Positions 14,062-23,200 of a DNA stretch of 35,004 nt are shown here, piece by piece. Location of the stretch: assembly GCA_029259725.1 (NCBI GenBank), contig JAJDER010000081.1:1-35004 (forward strand), written 5' to 3'. The notes below the pieces were generated by a model. The model searched no databases, was not told the DNA's origin, and was given only the letters and a program-made list of their open reading frames with translations. Source of the DNA: Planctomycetota bacterium (GTDB lineage: Bacteria > Planctomycetota > B15-G4). The position numbers and the translations under genes are program-made. The first letter of the stretch is position 1. The number at the start of each line of letters is the position of its first letter.

Positions 14062-15426
14062 ATGCTCCTGTCCGCACTCGCCGGCGCGGTCCTCGCCGCC
14101 GCCCTGCATCCCGCCCCGACCACGACGCCGGTCCACCTCCAGGACGGGCCCTTGACCGTCGGCCACCGGGCTCCGGCCCTGTCGGTCGAGCACTTCGTGC
14201 AGGGCGAGCCGGTCACCTCGCTGCAGCCCGGCAAGGTCTACGTGATCGAGTTCTGGGCCACCTGGTGCAAGCCCTGCATCGCCGCCTTCCCGCACCTCTC
14301 GGACGTGCAGGAGAAGTACGCCGAGGACGTGGTCGTGATCGGCGTGAGCGACGAGTCACTCGACAAGGTCACCGCGTTCATGGCCAAGCCGGGCATGAAC
14401 GAGCGCGCTCGCTACCGCATGTCCACCGACCCGGACGGGTCCATGCAACGGGACTGGATGAGCGCCGCGCGGCAGATGGGCATCCCCTGCACGTTCATCG
14501 TCGACCGCGAAGGCGTGATCCGCTACATCGGCCACCCCATGGCGATGGACAGCGCGCTCGCGCGCATCGTCTCCGGCGACGCCACCGCCTCCGACGACGC
14601 GCCCAGCCGCGGGCCGCCGATGCTGCCGCCCTACACGAGTCGCCACTCGGACGGCGCCAAGGCCTGGATCGCGCGCTTCGAGGAGAGCCTCGGGCAGGGC
14701 GACCGCCTCGAGCACTTCGAACAGCTGCTCGCGTTCCAGGGCATGCTGATGGGCGGGGAGCCCGCGCGGATCGAAGCGCACCGCAACGGCACGGTGACGC
14801 GCGTTGCCGGGCTCGGCGCGCGGATCGACACGGTCAAGTCGATGCAGGTTCCGGGCATGGACGACATGGCCGCGGTGGAACTGGAAGAACTCGTCATCGC
14901 CACGCCCGACGCCTTCCTGATCGAGGCCCGATCGGGCATGGCGCCTTCCAGGACCCGTCTCGGCCGCAGCGAGGCGACCGAGCTGTTCGACGCCATGCCG
15001 ATGCCCGCCACCGGGCGCATGCTGCTCGACACGAACCCGCTGTTGGCCGACCCGCTCGCCGGCATCCTCACCCTGCTGAAGCAGACCTCGCTCGAGGTCA
15101 GCTCGGAGACCGATGGCGTGATCGTGCTGACCGGTTCGGGCAGCCCGCTCCTGGCCATGCCGTCGGGCCTGGACTTCGACACGACCGACACGGCCATCCG
15201 CATGGAACTCGACGGTGCTCGCGCGCTGCCGACCCGCGTCGTGGTCGGCGATCCGGACGATCCCGTCTTCGCGCTGACGGTGAGCTACGCGGCGCTGGCC
15301 GAGCGGCCGGCCGACGAGGCCTTCGCCATCTCCGCCGATCTCCCCGACCTCGGACCGCTCCTGCGCCAGCAGATGGAGATGATGCGGTCCATGGCGCCGC
15401 CGTCGGAAGACAGGCCGGACGGGTAA
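14062..15426 (+). CDS. Secreted thioredoxin-fold protein with a C-terminal LolA-like domain
   Basis: The first 20 or so residues are a signal peptide. A TlpA/ResA-type thioredoxin domain follows (about 30-170), with FWATWCKPC (C69, C72) as the redox pair, the cis-proline loop GIPCTF (P143) and FIVDREGVIRYIGHP. These proteins reduce disulfides outside the cytoplasm. Residues about 195-440 form a second domain with alternating strands (GTVTRVAGLGARIDTVKSM, VIVLTGSGSP, ALPTRVVVGDP, FALTVSYAALAE), reminiscent of DUF2092 or LolA-like outer-membrane lipid-binding folds. The fusion is recurrent in planctomycete-type genomes as far as I recall. Its substrate is unknown. Confidence 0.85.
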   Translation: MLLSALAGAVLAAALHPAPTTTPVHLQDGPLTVGHRAPALSVEHFVQGEPVTSLQPGKVYVIEFWATWCKPCIAAFPHLSDVQEKYAEDVVVIGVSDESLDKVTAFMAKPGMNERARYRMSTDPDGSMQRDWMSAARQMGIPCTFIVDREGVIRYIGHPMAMDSALARIVSGDATASDDAPSRGPPMLPPYTSRHSDGAKAWIARFEESLGQGDRLEHFEQLLAFQGMLMGGEPARIEAHRNGTVTRVAGLGARIDTVKSMQVPGMDDMAAVELEELVIATPDAFLIEARSGMAPSRTRLGRSEATELFDAMPMPATGRMLLDTNPLLADPLAGILTLLKQTSLEVSSETDGVIVLTGSGSPLLAMPSGLDFDTTDTAIRMELDGARALPTRVVVGDPDDPVFALTVSYAALAERPADEAFAISADLPDLGPLLRQQMEMMRSMAPPSEDRPDG

Positions 15427-15440
15427 TAGCGCGCGCGCCG

Positions 15441-15460
15441 GGCGTCCCGCGCGGGGCGCC
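15441..15460. terminator. Hairpin between convergent genes
   Basis: GGCGTCCC-GCGC-GGGGCGCC forms an 8-bp stem with one G-U pair, in the 53-bp gap between two convergent genes. There is no T-run on either side, so it may be a weak or Rho-assisted bidirectional terminator. Confidence 0.3.
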
Positions 15461-15479
15461 ACGCTGCTCGCCAGCGGCG

Positions 15480-17030
15480 CTACCGCCGCAAGCGCAGCTC
15501 CACCTCGCGCAGCACGTAGCTCCGCCCGTTGGTGGTCGGGTCGCTGTTGTCGCTGGTGGAGAAGTACAGCTCCCCGCCGACGTGGTTGAAGCGACCCGTG
15601 CCGAACTTGCTGATGGCCGGGAGCAGGTCGTGCTCGGGACCCAGGGGCGTGCCGTCCTCGAAGAGCTTCCAGCGGCTGCGCCAGACCTCGTGGTCGTCGT
15701 TGCCGTCGTCGGCGAGGTCGGGGATGGCGACCTTCCACAGGTGGCGCCGCACGCGCTCGAACTGCGCGGGATCGAGCGGGCGCTCCACGGGGTGCGGCAC
15801 GACGGACGCGAGGGCGGGCTGCTCGAGTGCGGTGGTCCACGCGGCTTCCGCGGCGGCGATGAGTTGATCGCCGGCCGCCGTCCCGAGCACGGGTGCTCCT
15901 CCGCCGGACGCGAGTGCGGCCTGCTCGAGCCGTGACCACGCGGCCAGCCACGCGGCGAAGCGCACGGTCAGGTACTCGCGGCCCTCTTCGCCCAGGTGGT
16001 CCACGCCGCGGTACATCTCCGGCGTGATCGACGGGTCCTGCGAGAGGTCGATGAGCCCCACGCCCTGCTGCTCCAGCCAGGCGTCGAGATCGCGCTCGTA
16101 CTGCTCGAGCGCGTCGGCGGGGATGTAGTCGGACCAGTCCTGCCACGGGCCCTTCTTCATGCGCACCATGATCAACTGCGTGCCGGCGCCCTCGCACAGG
16201 GCGACGATCTGCGGGAGCAGCGAGTCGTCCACGACGCGGTCGAAGTGGAAGAAGTCCTCGTGGGCGAAGACCTGTTCGGGCGCGGGGATGTCGGCGATGA
16301 CCGACAGGCCGCCGGTGCCACCGGTGGGTGCGTCGGGGTTGACCACGTCGGTGGCCATGGCGCGGGAGCGCAGCACGACCTGCACGGCGTCGCTGTAGAC
16401 CGGCCAGCCGCGCGGGATCCACGCATCGGCCGCGCTCTTGAAGCCGTCGAAGAAGGCCTCCTTCAGGTTCTCGCGCTCGCGGTAGACGGGCGAGACCTGC
16501 TTGAGGCCCATGACCATGCGGTCGCCGAAGTCGCCGGTGGCCGCGGCGTGGTGGCGCATGACGCGGTCGTAGACGGGCTCGTCGTCGGAGGACACGCGCT
16601 CGACGTTGCCCGAGTAGGGGCCGGTGATGCGGAAGGTCGGGTAGGTCGGGATCGGGTCGCGGAAGAAGATCAGCACCAGCTTCGGCTGCGTCTGCGCGAT
16701 CACGTAGTTCTTGAGCACCAGGTACCAGTAGGCCGTGTAGGTGCCGCCGAGCGCGTGCTTGAACACCACCGGCGCCTGCGCGCCCACGCCGCCGCGCGGG
16801 TCGTCGAGCAGCTCCTGCAGCAGGTCCTGGTTGAGGCCGTCGTGCAGCATCGAGTTGCCCAGGAACACCACCTCGGGATCGAGCGCCTCGATCTCGTCCC
16901 ACAGACCCGGGTCACGCACATCGCCCCGGTCCGTGACGAGCACCGCCGACATGAGCCACAGCGTGAGCGCGCCCAGCACCAGGTGCAGGCCGATCCAGCG
17001 CAGCAGGTGTGTCCAGTCGCGGCGTTTCAT
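15480..17030 (-). CDS. SGNH/AlgJ-like partner of the MBOAT acyltransferase
   Basis: The start at 17030 overlaps the MBOAT stop (TGATG), so the pair is translationally coupled. The 516-residue protein has one N-terminal membrane anchor (about residues 12-32), then an extracytoplasmic SGNH hydrolase-like domain. The block I element is VVFLGNSMLHDGLN with nucleophile S60, a Gly-rich block II is seen at HALGGTYTAYW, and the catalytic Asp/His site is at RGVDHLGEEG (D344, H345). Proteins of this design receive an acyl group from the MBOAT channel and pass it to a surface polysaccharide, as AlgJ/AlgX do for alginate acetylation. The C-terminal 150 residues are an extra domain with FEDGTPLGPEHDLL and FNHVGGELYFSTSDN, possibly carbohydrate-binding. 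Confidence 0.8.
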   Translation of the reverse strand: MKRRDWTHLLRWIGLHLVLGALTLWLMSAVLVTDRGDVRDPGLWDEIEALDPEVVFLGNSMLHDGLNQDLLQELLDDPRGGVGAQAPVVFKHALGGTYTAYWYLVLKNYVIAQTQPKLVLIFFRDPIPTYPTFRITGPYSGNVERVSSDDEPVYDRVMRHHAAATGDFGDRMVMGLKQVSPVYRERENLKEAFFDGFKSAADAWIPRGWPVYSDAVQVVLRSRAMATDVVNPDAPTGGTGGLSVIADIPAPEQVFAHEDFFHFDRVVDDSLLPQIVALCEGAGTQLIMVRMKKGPWQDWSDYIPADALEQYERDLDAWLEQQGVGLIDLSQDPSITPEMYRGVDHLGEEGREYLTVRFAAWLAAWSRLEQAALASGGGAPVLGTAAGDQLIAAAEAAWTTALEQPALASVVPHPVERPLDPAQFERVRRHLWKVAIPDLADDGNDDHEVWRSRWKLFEDGTPLGPEHDLLPAISKFGTGRFNHVGGELYFSTSDNSDPTTNGRSYVLREVELRLRR

Positions 17031-18424
17031 CAGAAGGCGAAGTACACGAAGTCCACGCCGGTCTCGCGGCCGAGGACGAAGATGGAACCGAGGCAGGCCC
17101 AGGCGAAGACCGCGCGCATGGGCCGGTTGTTCGGCGCCCAGGTCAGCGCGAGCGGGCGCAGCATCATCGGGATGCACAGGGCGACGCCGAGCGTGATGAT
17201 CCCGAGCCCGACGACGATCTCCTCGGGCGAGTTCACGAACGGGTTGGTCGTGAAGTAGGTGCCGATGCGCGCGAAGTCGTGCTGCCGGAAGAACAGGTAG
17301 CCGATCAGCGTGAGCACGAAGACCACGACGATGCCGGCGAGGCGCGTGGGCAGGTCGCCGATGTGCTTGCCGGACCAGCGCCCGACCTTCTGGAACCAGA
17401 GGTGGTACACGGTCACGAGCAGCCCGTGGTAGATCCCGAACACGACGTAGTTCCAGGCCGCGCCGTGCCACAGGCCGCTGATGCCGAAGGTGGCGATGGC
17501 CGCGAAGGCGAAGCGCCCAGGCCCGGCGCGGCTGCCGCCCAGCGGGAAGTAGATGTAGTCACGCAGCCAGGTCGACAGCGAGATGTGCCAGCGCCGCCAG
17601 TAGTCGCTCGGGTTGCTGGCCAGGTGCGGCCCGTTGAAGTTCTGCATCAGCTCGAAGCCGAACAGGCGCGCCACGCCGCGCGCGATGTCCGCGTAGGCGC
17701 TGAAGTCGGCGAAGACCTGGATCAGGAAGCCGAACGCGCCGGCCAGCAGCACCATGCCCGCGGGCTGTTCCAGCTCGTAGATGCGGTCCGCGTACACCGC
17801 GATGTTGTCGGCGATGACCAGCTTCTTGAAGTACCCCCACACGATCAGGCACACGCCCGTCTCGATGCGGTCGAAGTTCAGCGTGCGCCTGTTCTCGATC
17901 TGCGGCAGCAGGCGCACGGCGCGCTCGATCGGCCCGGCGACGAGCTGCGGGAACAGGCTCACGAACACGGCGAAGTCGAGCAGGCTCTTCCGCGGCTGCA
18001 TGCGCCCGCGGTAGATGTCGATGGTGTAGCTGAGCGTCTGGAAGGTGTAGAAGCTGATGCCGACCGGCAGCAGGATCTCCCACACGGGCAGGCCCACGTC
18101 GAGCCCCAGCACCCCGAACACCTCGCGCACGTTCTCGATGAAGAAGTTGGTGTACTTGAAGACGCACAGCATGCCGACGTTGCCGGCCAGGCTGATCCAC
18201 AGGAACGTCTGCTTGCGATCGGGATGCCTGCCCATCCCCAGGCCGCACAGATAATCGAGCACCGACGAGAAGGCGATCAGCCCGCAGAACCACGGGTGGA
18301 TCCACCCGTAGAACACGTAGCTCGCCACCAGCAGCAGCACGTTCTGGCCGCGTCGGGGCAGCAGCCAGTAGCTCGTGAAGACCACCACGAAGAAGGCGAC
18401 GAAGTCGAAGGTCGTGAACCGCAT
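17030..18424 (-). CDS. MBOAT-family membrane O-acyltransferase (AlgI/DltB type)
   Basis: This 464-residue polytopic protein shows the MBOAT landmarks: FFVVVFTSYWLLPRRGQN at the front, FKYTNFF, LPVGISFYTFQTLSYTIDIY, LFPQLVAGPI, YWRRWHISLSTWLRDYIYFP with H280, and GISGLWHGAAWNYVVFGIYHG split around the invariant catalytic H320. Its size and motif order match AlgI rather than eukaryotic MBOATs. It would move acyl groups, usually acetyl, across the inner membrane to the coupled SGNH protein downstream. The neighbouring dehydrogenase, exporter and glycosyltransferase genes suggest an exopolysaccharide acceptor. The acyl group and sugar cannot be read from sequence. Confidence 0.95.
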   Translation of the reverse strand: MRFTTFDFVAFFVVVFTSYWLLPRRGQNVLLLVASYVFYGWIHPWFCGLIAFSSVLDYLCGLGMGRHPDRKQTFLWISLAGNVGMLCVFKYTNFFIENVREVFGVLGLDVGLPVWEILLPVGISFYTFQTLSYTIDIYRGRMQPRKSLLDFAVFVSLFPQLVAGPIERAVRLLPQIENRRTLNFDRIETGVCLIVWGYFKKLVIADNIAVYADRIYELEQPAGMVLLAGAFGFLIQVFADFSAYADIARGVARLFGFELMQNFNGPHLASNPSDYWRRWHISLSTWLRDYIYFPLGGSRAGPGRFAFAAIATFGISGLWHGAAWNYVVFGIYHGLLVTVYHLWFQKVGRWSGKHIGDLPTRLAGIVVVFVLTLIGYLFFRQHDFARIGTYFTTNPFVNSPEEIVVGLGIITLGVALCIPMMLRPLALTWAPNNRPMRAVFAWACLGSIFVLGRETGVDFVYFAF

Positions 18425-18599
18425 GCCGTTCGGTCCGGTCCGCGACTGGGGACCGCGCGCTCCTTCGCTGGTGTGAGGCGCCCAGGGCCGGGCCGCCGGA
18501 CCAAAGGTGGCCGATCAAGGGGCAAGAGGCAAGCCGCGGATCCACCGACGCGCCGCTGGTCGAGGCGCACGACGGCCGCCGGGCGTCCGCCATCCTCGC

Positions 18600-20021
18600 T
18601 CAGGCCGAGACGATGCGGCCCGGGCCGAGGCCGTCGGGTCTGCCGCGCTCTGGGCTGCCGTGCTCTGGGCCGGACCCGCCGCGGAGCACACCGCGCGTGT
18701 CCACGATCAGCCGGGCGATCCGCGCCACGCGAGCGTGGTCCACCGCGGCGTGTGCCGTGGCGACGAGCACGGCGTCACAGGCCGCCAGTCGCGCGTCGTC
18801 GAGCTCCACGCTGGCCCGCACCGCCACGCCCTCGTGCTCGCGGCCGGTGAGCCTCGGCACGTGCGGGTCGTGGTAGTCGACCTTCGCGCCGGCCTGCTCG
18901 AGCAGGTGGATCAGCGCGAAGCTGGGGCTGCCGCGGACATCGTCGATGTCGGGCTTGTAGGCCACGCCGAGCACCAGCACCGAGGCGCCTTCCAGCGTGC
19001 GGTCGTCCTCGGCCAGCGCCGCCCCGACCCGCTCGACGATCCGTTCCGGCATCTCCTGGTTGATCTCGCCGGCGAGGCGCACGAGTCGCGCCGACGCCCC
19101 GGCGCGTTCGGCGGCCCACGCCAGGTAGAACGGATCCACCGGGATGCAGTGTCCGCCGAGCCCCGGCCCCGGCTCGAAACGCTGGAAGCCGAAGGGCTTG
19201 GTCGAGGCCGCGTCGAGGACGTCCCAGACATCGACGCCCAGGGCCTCGAAGGCCAGCTTGAGCTCGTTGACCATGGCGATGTTCACGGCGCGGTAGCAGT
19301 TCTCGAGCAGCTTGGCGGCCTCGGCCACATCGGCCGACGCCACCGGGACCACCTCGCGCACGGCCGCGCGGTAGAGCGCGCAGGCGATCTCGCCGGACGC
19401 CTCGTCCACGCCGCCGACCAGGCGCGGGATCGTGACGGCGTCGTCATGCCTGCCGGGATCGGCGCGCTCGGGCGAGAAGGCCACGAAGACGTCCGTCCCA
19501 CAGCGCCGGCCCGCGGCCTCGAGCATGGGCACGAGCACCGAGCGGGTCGTCCCGGGCCAGGTCGTGGACGAGAGCACCACCAGCCCGCCGGGACGCAGGT
19601 GTCGGGCGAGATCGCCGGCCGTGGCGCGGACGGCCCCGAGGTCCGGTTGGCGCTCGGCGTCCAGCGGGGTGGGCACGCAGACCAGGGCGGCGTCGGCCTC
19701 CGCGAGCCGCGCGGTGTCGGTGGTGGCCTCGAAACGCCCGGTGTCCCGGAGGCGCCGGGCGAGGTCCTCGCCCAGGTGGCGCAGCGGTGTGGCTCCCGCG
19801 TTCAGCGCCGCGACGCGCGCGGCGTCCACGTCCACGCCGAGGACACGGAAACCCGCGTCCACCATGGCCGCCGTGATCGGCAGGCCGACATGCCCCAACC
19901 CGAGCACGGCGACGCACACCGAACGCTGCTCGATGCGGTGCAGGAGCAGCTCGCGAGGACTGGCGTCGGCGGGAGCGTCGTCCACGGAGGTGGAGTCTAC
20001 GGAGGTGGAGTCGCTGCTCAT
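18600..20021 (-). CDS. UDP-sugar 6-dehydrogenase, WbpA/WbpO-like
   Basis: The 473-residue protein has a Rossmann NAD site (VAVLGLGHVGLPITAAMVDA), the mid-domain SSTTWPGTT and AFSPERADPG, the active site GGHCIPVDPFYL with nucleophile C292 and Lys K237 (EAAKLLENCYRAVNIA), and the C-terminal UDP-binding domain beginning GVAYKPDIDDVRGSPS. SPERxDPG and the AYKPDIDDxRxSPS box point to the UDP-GlcNAc/UDP-ManNAc dehydrogenase group rather than UDP-glucose dehydrogenase. It oxidises the sugar C6 to a uronate for surface polysaccharide. A 15-bp tandem duplication near the start repeats STSVD at the N-terminus. It lies upstream of the MBOAT pair on the same strand. Confidence 0.92.
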   Translation of the reverse strand: MSSDSTSVDSTSVDDAPADASPRELLLHRIEQRSVCVAVLGLGHVGLPITAAMVDAGFRVLGVDVDAARVAALNAGATPLRHLGEDLARRLRDTGRFEATTDTARLAEADAALVCVPTPLDAERQPDLGAVRATAGDLARHLRPGGLVVLSSTTWPGTTRSVLVPMLEAAGRRCGTDVFVAFSPERADPGRHDDAVTIPRLVGGVDEASGEIACALYRAAVREVVPVASADVAEAAKLLENCYRAVNIAMVNELKLAFEALGVDVWDVLDAASTKPFGFQRFEPGPGLGGHCIPVDPFYLAWAAERAGASARLVRLAGEINQEMPERIVERVGAALAEDDRTLEGASVLVLGVAYKPDIDDVRGSPSFALIHLLEQAGAKVDYHDPHVPRLTGREHEGVAVRASVELDDARLAACDAVLVATAHAAVDHARVARIARLIVDTRGVLRGGSGPEHGSPERGRPDGLGPGRIVSA

Positions 20022-20138
20022 GGGGCGGAACCGCGGTCGCAGGTGGGTCGGCAGACGTCACGCCTCCGACGACGAAGCGGCGGGCCACCGTCCCCGATCC
20101 CCGGAGACAGCGCAAGCGAGGGCCGCTCGGATCGGCGC

Positions 20139-21056
20139 TCAGGGCCTGGGCTGGACATCGAGTCCCGCCATGATCCGGTCGACCGTCTCCGCCGAGACGT
20201 GCGGCTGGGCCTGGAAGTGGATCGAGAGCACCGAGTGCCGATCGGGATCGATGACGAGGAAGGTCACGGGTCGTGCCCCCGGCACGTCGCCGATCAACCA
20301 CCCCGAGACGTGATCACTCCGGAAGCGGCGAGCGGGGCCGGACGGGGCGCCGCGGAGGAGACTCCTCCGCTTGACGATGCGGCCGAACGCGCGCAGGGTC
20401 TCTCGGACATCGTCGGCCTCGTCCACCTCGCCGGGCGGCAACAGGACGAGCTGATCGAGCACCTCGCCGGGCGGCAGGTCCTCCCCACGACCCGGGTCAC
20501 GGATCCCATCGACGACATCGGCCAGGCTGCGGATGCTGAACTCCACGCCGGGGGTCCTGCCTCGCGCCTCGCGGATCCTCGCGTCGACGTCACTCTCGTC
20601 GACGGCAGCCGTGTCGGTGTCGAAACCGCTCCGGAAGCCGGTGTGGGAACGCTCGCCCCCGCGGAAGCGGTGCGTCGCGAAGGCGCCTTCGAAGAGCAGC
20701 TCACGCTCCTCGCGCCGGCCGCCATCGACATGCCAGCGCGCGTCTCCGGCCCAGGCGTTCTGCGGCAGTCGCAGGACATGGCCGCCCACCATGTCGTAGC
20801 TCAACTCACCCGCCGGCCCCGAGACGATCCTGGGCGTGGCGGAGAGGGTCAACACCACGTCCTCGCCGTCGCCGAACTTCTCCAGCATCTTCTGCACCTG
20901 TGCCTTCACGAACCAGTTGTGGAAGACCCCGGTGTAGAACATCCCGGCAACGACCACCGCGACCAGCGCGACGGCGACCATGCCCGCGAGACGGGCCCTG
21001 CGCCCACGACTTGGAGTCCGGGGCTGCCGCGGTGGCGCCGGGAGCTCTCCGCTCAT
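20139..21056 (-). CDS. Single-pass membrane-anchored protein coupled to the MATE exporter
   Basis: The ATG at 21056 overlaps the stop of the MATE gene (ATGA); an open frame extends upstream but only as a shadow of that gene. The 305-residue product has a basic N-terminus, one membrane segment (about residues 24-42) and an extracytoplasmic domain. Beyond the membrane segment it reads VHNWFVKAQ-like helix, then strands such as VVLTLSATPRIVSGPAGELS. Near the end, PVTFLVIDPDRHSVLSIHFQ resembles a buried strand pair. I recognise no family. Coupling to a transporter suggests a role in export or surface attachment, but this is inference. Confidence 0.7.
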   Translation of the reverse strand: MSGELPAPPRQPRTPSRGRRARLAGMVAVALVAVVVAGMFYTGVFHNWFVKAQVQKMLEKFGDGEDVVLTLSATPRIVSGPAGELSYDMVGGHVLRLPQNAWAGDARWHVDGGRREERELLFEGAFATHRFRGGERSHTGFRSGFDTDTAAVDESDVDARIREARGRTPGVEFSIRSLADVVDGIRDPGRGEDLPPGEVLDQLVLLPPGEVDEADDVRETLRAFGRIVKRRSLLRGAPSGPARRFRSDHVSGWLIGDVPGARPVTFLVIDPDRHSVLSIHFQAQPHVSAETVDRIMAGLDVQPRP

Positions 21057-22465
21057 GCGCCCTCCAGCGCTTCGCGCCCCTTCCACATCGCCCGCTCCCA
21101 CGCGCCCGACAGGTACAGCCACGAGACCGCGATGCCCTTGAACACCGCGCTGGCGATCACCGCCCACCACACGCCCCAGAGCCCCAGGTCCAGGTGGACC
21201 GCCAGGAACCACGCCAGTGGCAGGCGCAGCACGTTGCCCGGGATGGTCAGCGCCGCCGTGCGCAGGGCGCTCCCGGCGCCGGCCATGGCCTCACCGTAGA
21301 TCATCTCGAAGGCCTGCGGCACCTGGCACCAGGCCATGGCCACGATGTAGGTCACCGCGATGGCGATGATCTCGGGATCCGGCGTGTACAGCCCCGCCAG
21401 CCGGGCGGGCATGGACAGGAAGATCGTCGTGGTGAGCGTCATGGCGGCGACTCCGAGCGCCACGCCGACGTGACCGGCGCGGCGCGCGCGCACGTCATCG
21501 CCCGCACCCACGGCATGCGAGACCACCGTGCTCGTGCCCACCCCGATGCCGAGCACGATCATGAAGGAGATCGACTCCACTCCTCGGAAGCCGATGCCGT
21601 AGGCGCCGTACGCGTCCTGACCACCGACGTCGCCGATGATCTTGAGCAGCCCCATGCTCACCACGGCGTAGAGCAGCGTCGAGGCGCCGGCCGGCACGCC
21701 GACGCGCAGGATCTCACCCGCCACGCGCCGGTCGATGCGGTAGCTGGGCCAGTTCACGAGCGGCCGCCCGCGGTCGCGCCGCACCAGGATCAGGAAGCCG
21801 AGCAGGGCCGAGACCGTGCGCGAGGTGCCCGTCGCGATCGCCGCGCCCACCACGCCCAGGCCGGCGAGCGGCACCGTCGTCCCGCCGCCGGGCCAGCCCG
21901 CCGGGAGCGTGACCTGCTCCAGCACGAGCACCGCGTTGAGCGCGAGGTTCACGGTCACGGCCACGCATTGCAGCCGGAACGGCGTGCGCGTGTCGCCCAG
22001 GCCCTGGAGCGAGAACTCCACGATGGGCGAGAAGAACATCGCCGGCATGAACAGGAACAGCGTGCGCAGGTACGCGGTCCCCTGGATGACGGTCTCGCCC
22101 TCGCCGCCCATGAGGCGCAACAGCTCCGGCGCGAAGAACCACTCGATCGCCGCGAGCGGCACGGCGATCCGCGCCGCCATGCCCAGGCCCTGTGCCAGGG
22201 CCGCGAAGGCTCCACCCGGGTCGCGACCTCCGAGCCGCCGGCCGACGAGACTCTGGGTCCCCCGGGCCAGCACCAGGATGATCCCGAAGTTCGCGATGGA
22301 GACCATCATGAACAGGCCCATCGCGTTCGACGCCGAGGCGCCGACCCGCCCCAGGAACCACGCGTCGTTGATGTGGTACGCGTTCTGGAGGATGAACGCG
22401 AGGATCGCCGGTCCCGCCAGGACGGCGATCGCGGGCAGCAGCGGATCTCGGGTGGTGTCTCTCAC
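21053..22465 (-). CDS. MATE-family exporter
   Basis: The 470-residue protein has about twelve membrane segments in two pseudo-symmetrical halves. The first half opens with ILAFILQNAYHINDAWFLGR, the standard MATE element 'N--D--fLG'. GTQSLVGRRLGGRDPGGAF follows, and the second half has GVESISFMIVLGIGVGTSTVV, VSHAVGAGDD and later YGEAMAGAGSALRTA. MATE proteins export cationic compounds or, in the wider MOP superfamily, lipid-linked sugars. The GTG start at 22465 has no strong ribosome site and is uncertain. Its position among polysaccharide genes makes a flippase-like role worth considering, but the sequence is MATE-like rather than Wzx-like. Confidence 0.93.
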   Translation of the reverse strand: MRDTTRDPLLPAIAVLAGPAILAFILQNAYHINDAWFLGRVGASASNAMGLFMMVSIANFGIILVLARGTQSLVGRRLGGRDPGGAFAALAQGLGMAARIAVPLAAIEWFFAPELLRLMGGEGETVIQGTAYLRTLFLFMPAMFFSPIVEFSLQGLGDTRTPFRLQCVAVTVNLALNAVLVLEQVTLPAGWPGGGTTVPLAGLGVVGAAIATGTSRTVSALLGFLILVRRDRGRPLVNWPSYRIDRRVAGEILRVGVPAGASTLLYAVVSMGLLKIIGDVGGQDAYGAYGIGFRGVESISFMIVLGIGVGTSTVVSHAVGAGDDVRARRAGHVGVALGVAAMTLTTTIFLSMPARLAGLYTPDPEIIAIAVTYIVAMAWCQVPQAFEMIYGEAMAGAGSALRTAALTIPGNVLRLPLAWFLAVHLDLGLWGVWWAVIASAVFKGIAVSWLYLSGAWERAMWKGREALEGA

Positions 22466-22534
22466 GTCGTGGGGGCTACTCGGGGTACGGCGTCGCGCGG
22501 CACGAGCGTCCGCGAGGCGGGGTTGCCGCCGATC

Positions 22535-23146
22535 TCAGCGCTGCTGCACGGGCGCGCCCAGGCGCAGGGCGAAGGCACCGGCCCGATCGCCGTGATGGTA
22601 GAGCAGCCGCACGTCGCCTCGATCCACCGCGGCAAGCTGGAACAGCATCACCGGCGAGGACCAGGCCGGGTCGTAGCTCTGTCCTGACAAGGGGACCGCC
22701 TCCGCGCCGTCCACGAGGAAGAAGCGCAGCGCCTCACCGGCCGAGACCGTGAAGGCCAGCTCGTAGCTCCCCGCCGCGAAGGGACGCCCATCGATGCTGA
22801 AGGGCGCCTCCACCTTCAGACGCCCTCGGACGCGCAGCACCGACTGGATGCGCAGCTGACGCATGCTCGCCTCATCAGCACCGCGGGGCTCCAGGAAGGG
22901 CGCCAGGTCACGCCCGATCTGCCGCCAGCTCACCGACACCTCGCGTGATCCGCCGGGCAGCGTCACCGTCGTGCGCGCCGTGGGCGGGCTCTCGTGCGTG
23001 CCGGCCGGGCGTTCGGGTACCGGGGCCTCCTGGCGAGGACTCGCCACAGCGGCCTCCTCCGAGGCCGGACGATCCTGGACGAGAGGCTGAGCGAGCAGCG
23101 CGGCCAGCAGGGCGCCGAGCACGGTGGACAGGGGCAATTGAGACAC
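22535..23146 (-). CDS. Secreted protein, DUF2911-like core
   Basis: GTG 23146 has GGAGGA six bases upstream and opens with a signal peptide (VSQLPLSTVLGALLAALLAQ), which fixes the start; a long frame upstream is the shadow of the FAD protein. The 203-residue product continues with a Pro/Ala/Glu-rich linker and a beta-rich domain: LRVRGRLKVEAPFSIDGRPF, AAGSYELAFTVSAGEALRFF and GDVRLLYHHGDRAGAFALRL. The 'AGSYEL-F' element resembles DUF2911 proteins, which are periplasmic and of unknown function; I hold this weakly. It is divergent from the FAD oxidoreductase by about 55 bp. Confidence 0.65.
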   Translation of the reverse strand: MSQLPLSTVLGALLAALLAQPLVQDRPASEEAAVASPRQEAPVPERPAGTHESPPTARTTVTLPGGSREVSVSWRQIGRDLAPFLEPRGADEASMRQLRIQSVLRVRGRLKVEAPFSIDGRPFAAGSYELAFTVSAGEALRFFLVDGAEAVPLSGQSYDPAWSSPVMLFQLAAVDRGDVRLLYHHGDRAGAFALRLGAPVQQR

Positions 23147-23200
23147 GACGCGTCCTCCGACGGAGAGGGAGGATTGTAGACGCCGCTCGCCCCGTGAAGA

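Noticed and set aside
14356-16902. Minus-strand frame of about 850 codons.
   Set aside because: It spans two real genes on different strands and is Arg/Pro-rich, a typical high-GC shadow.
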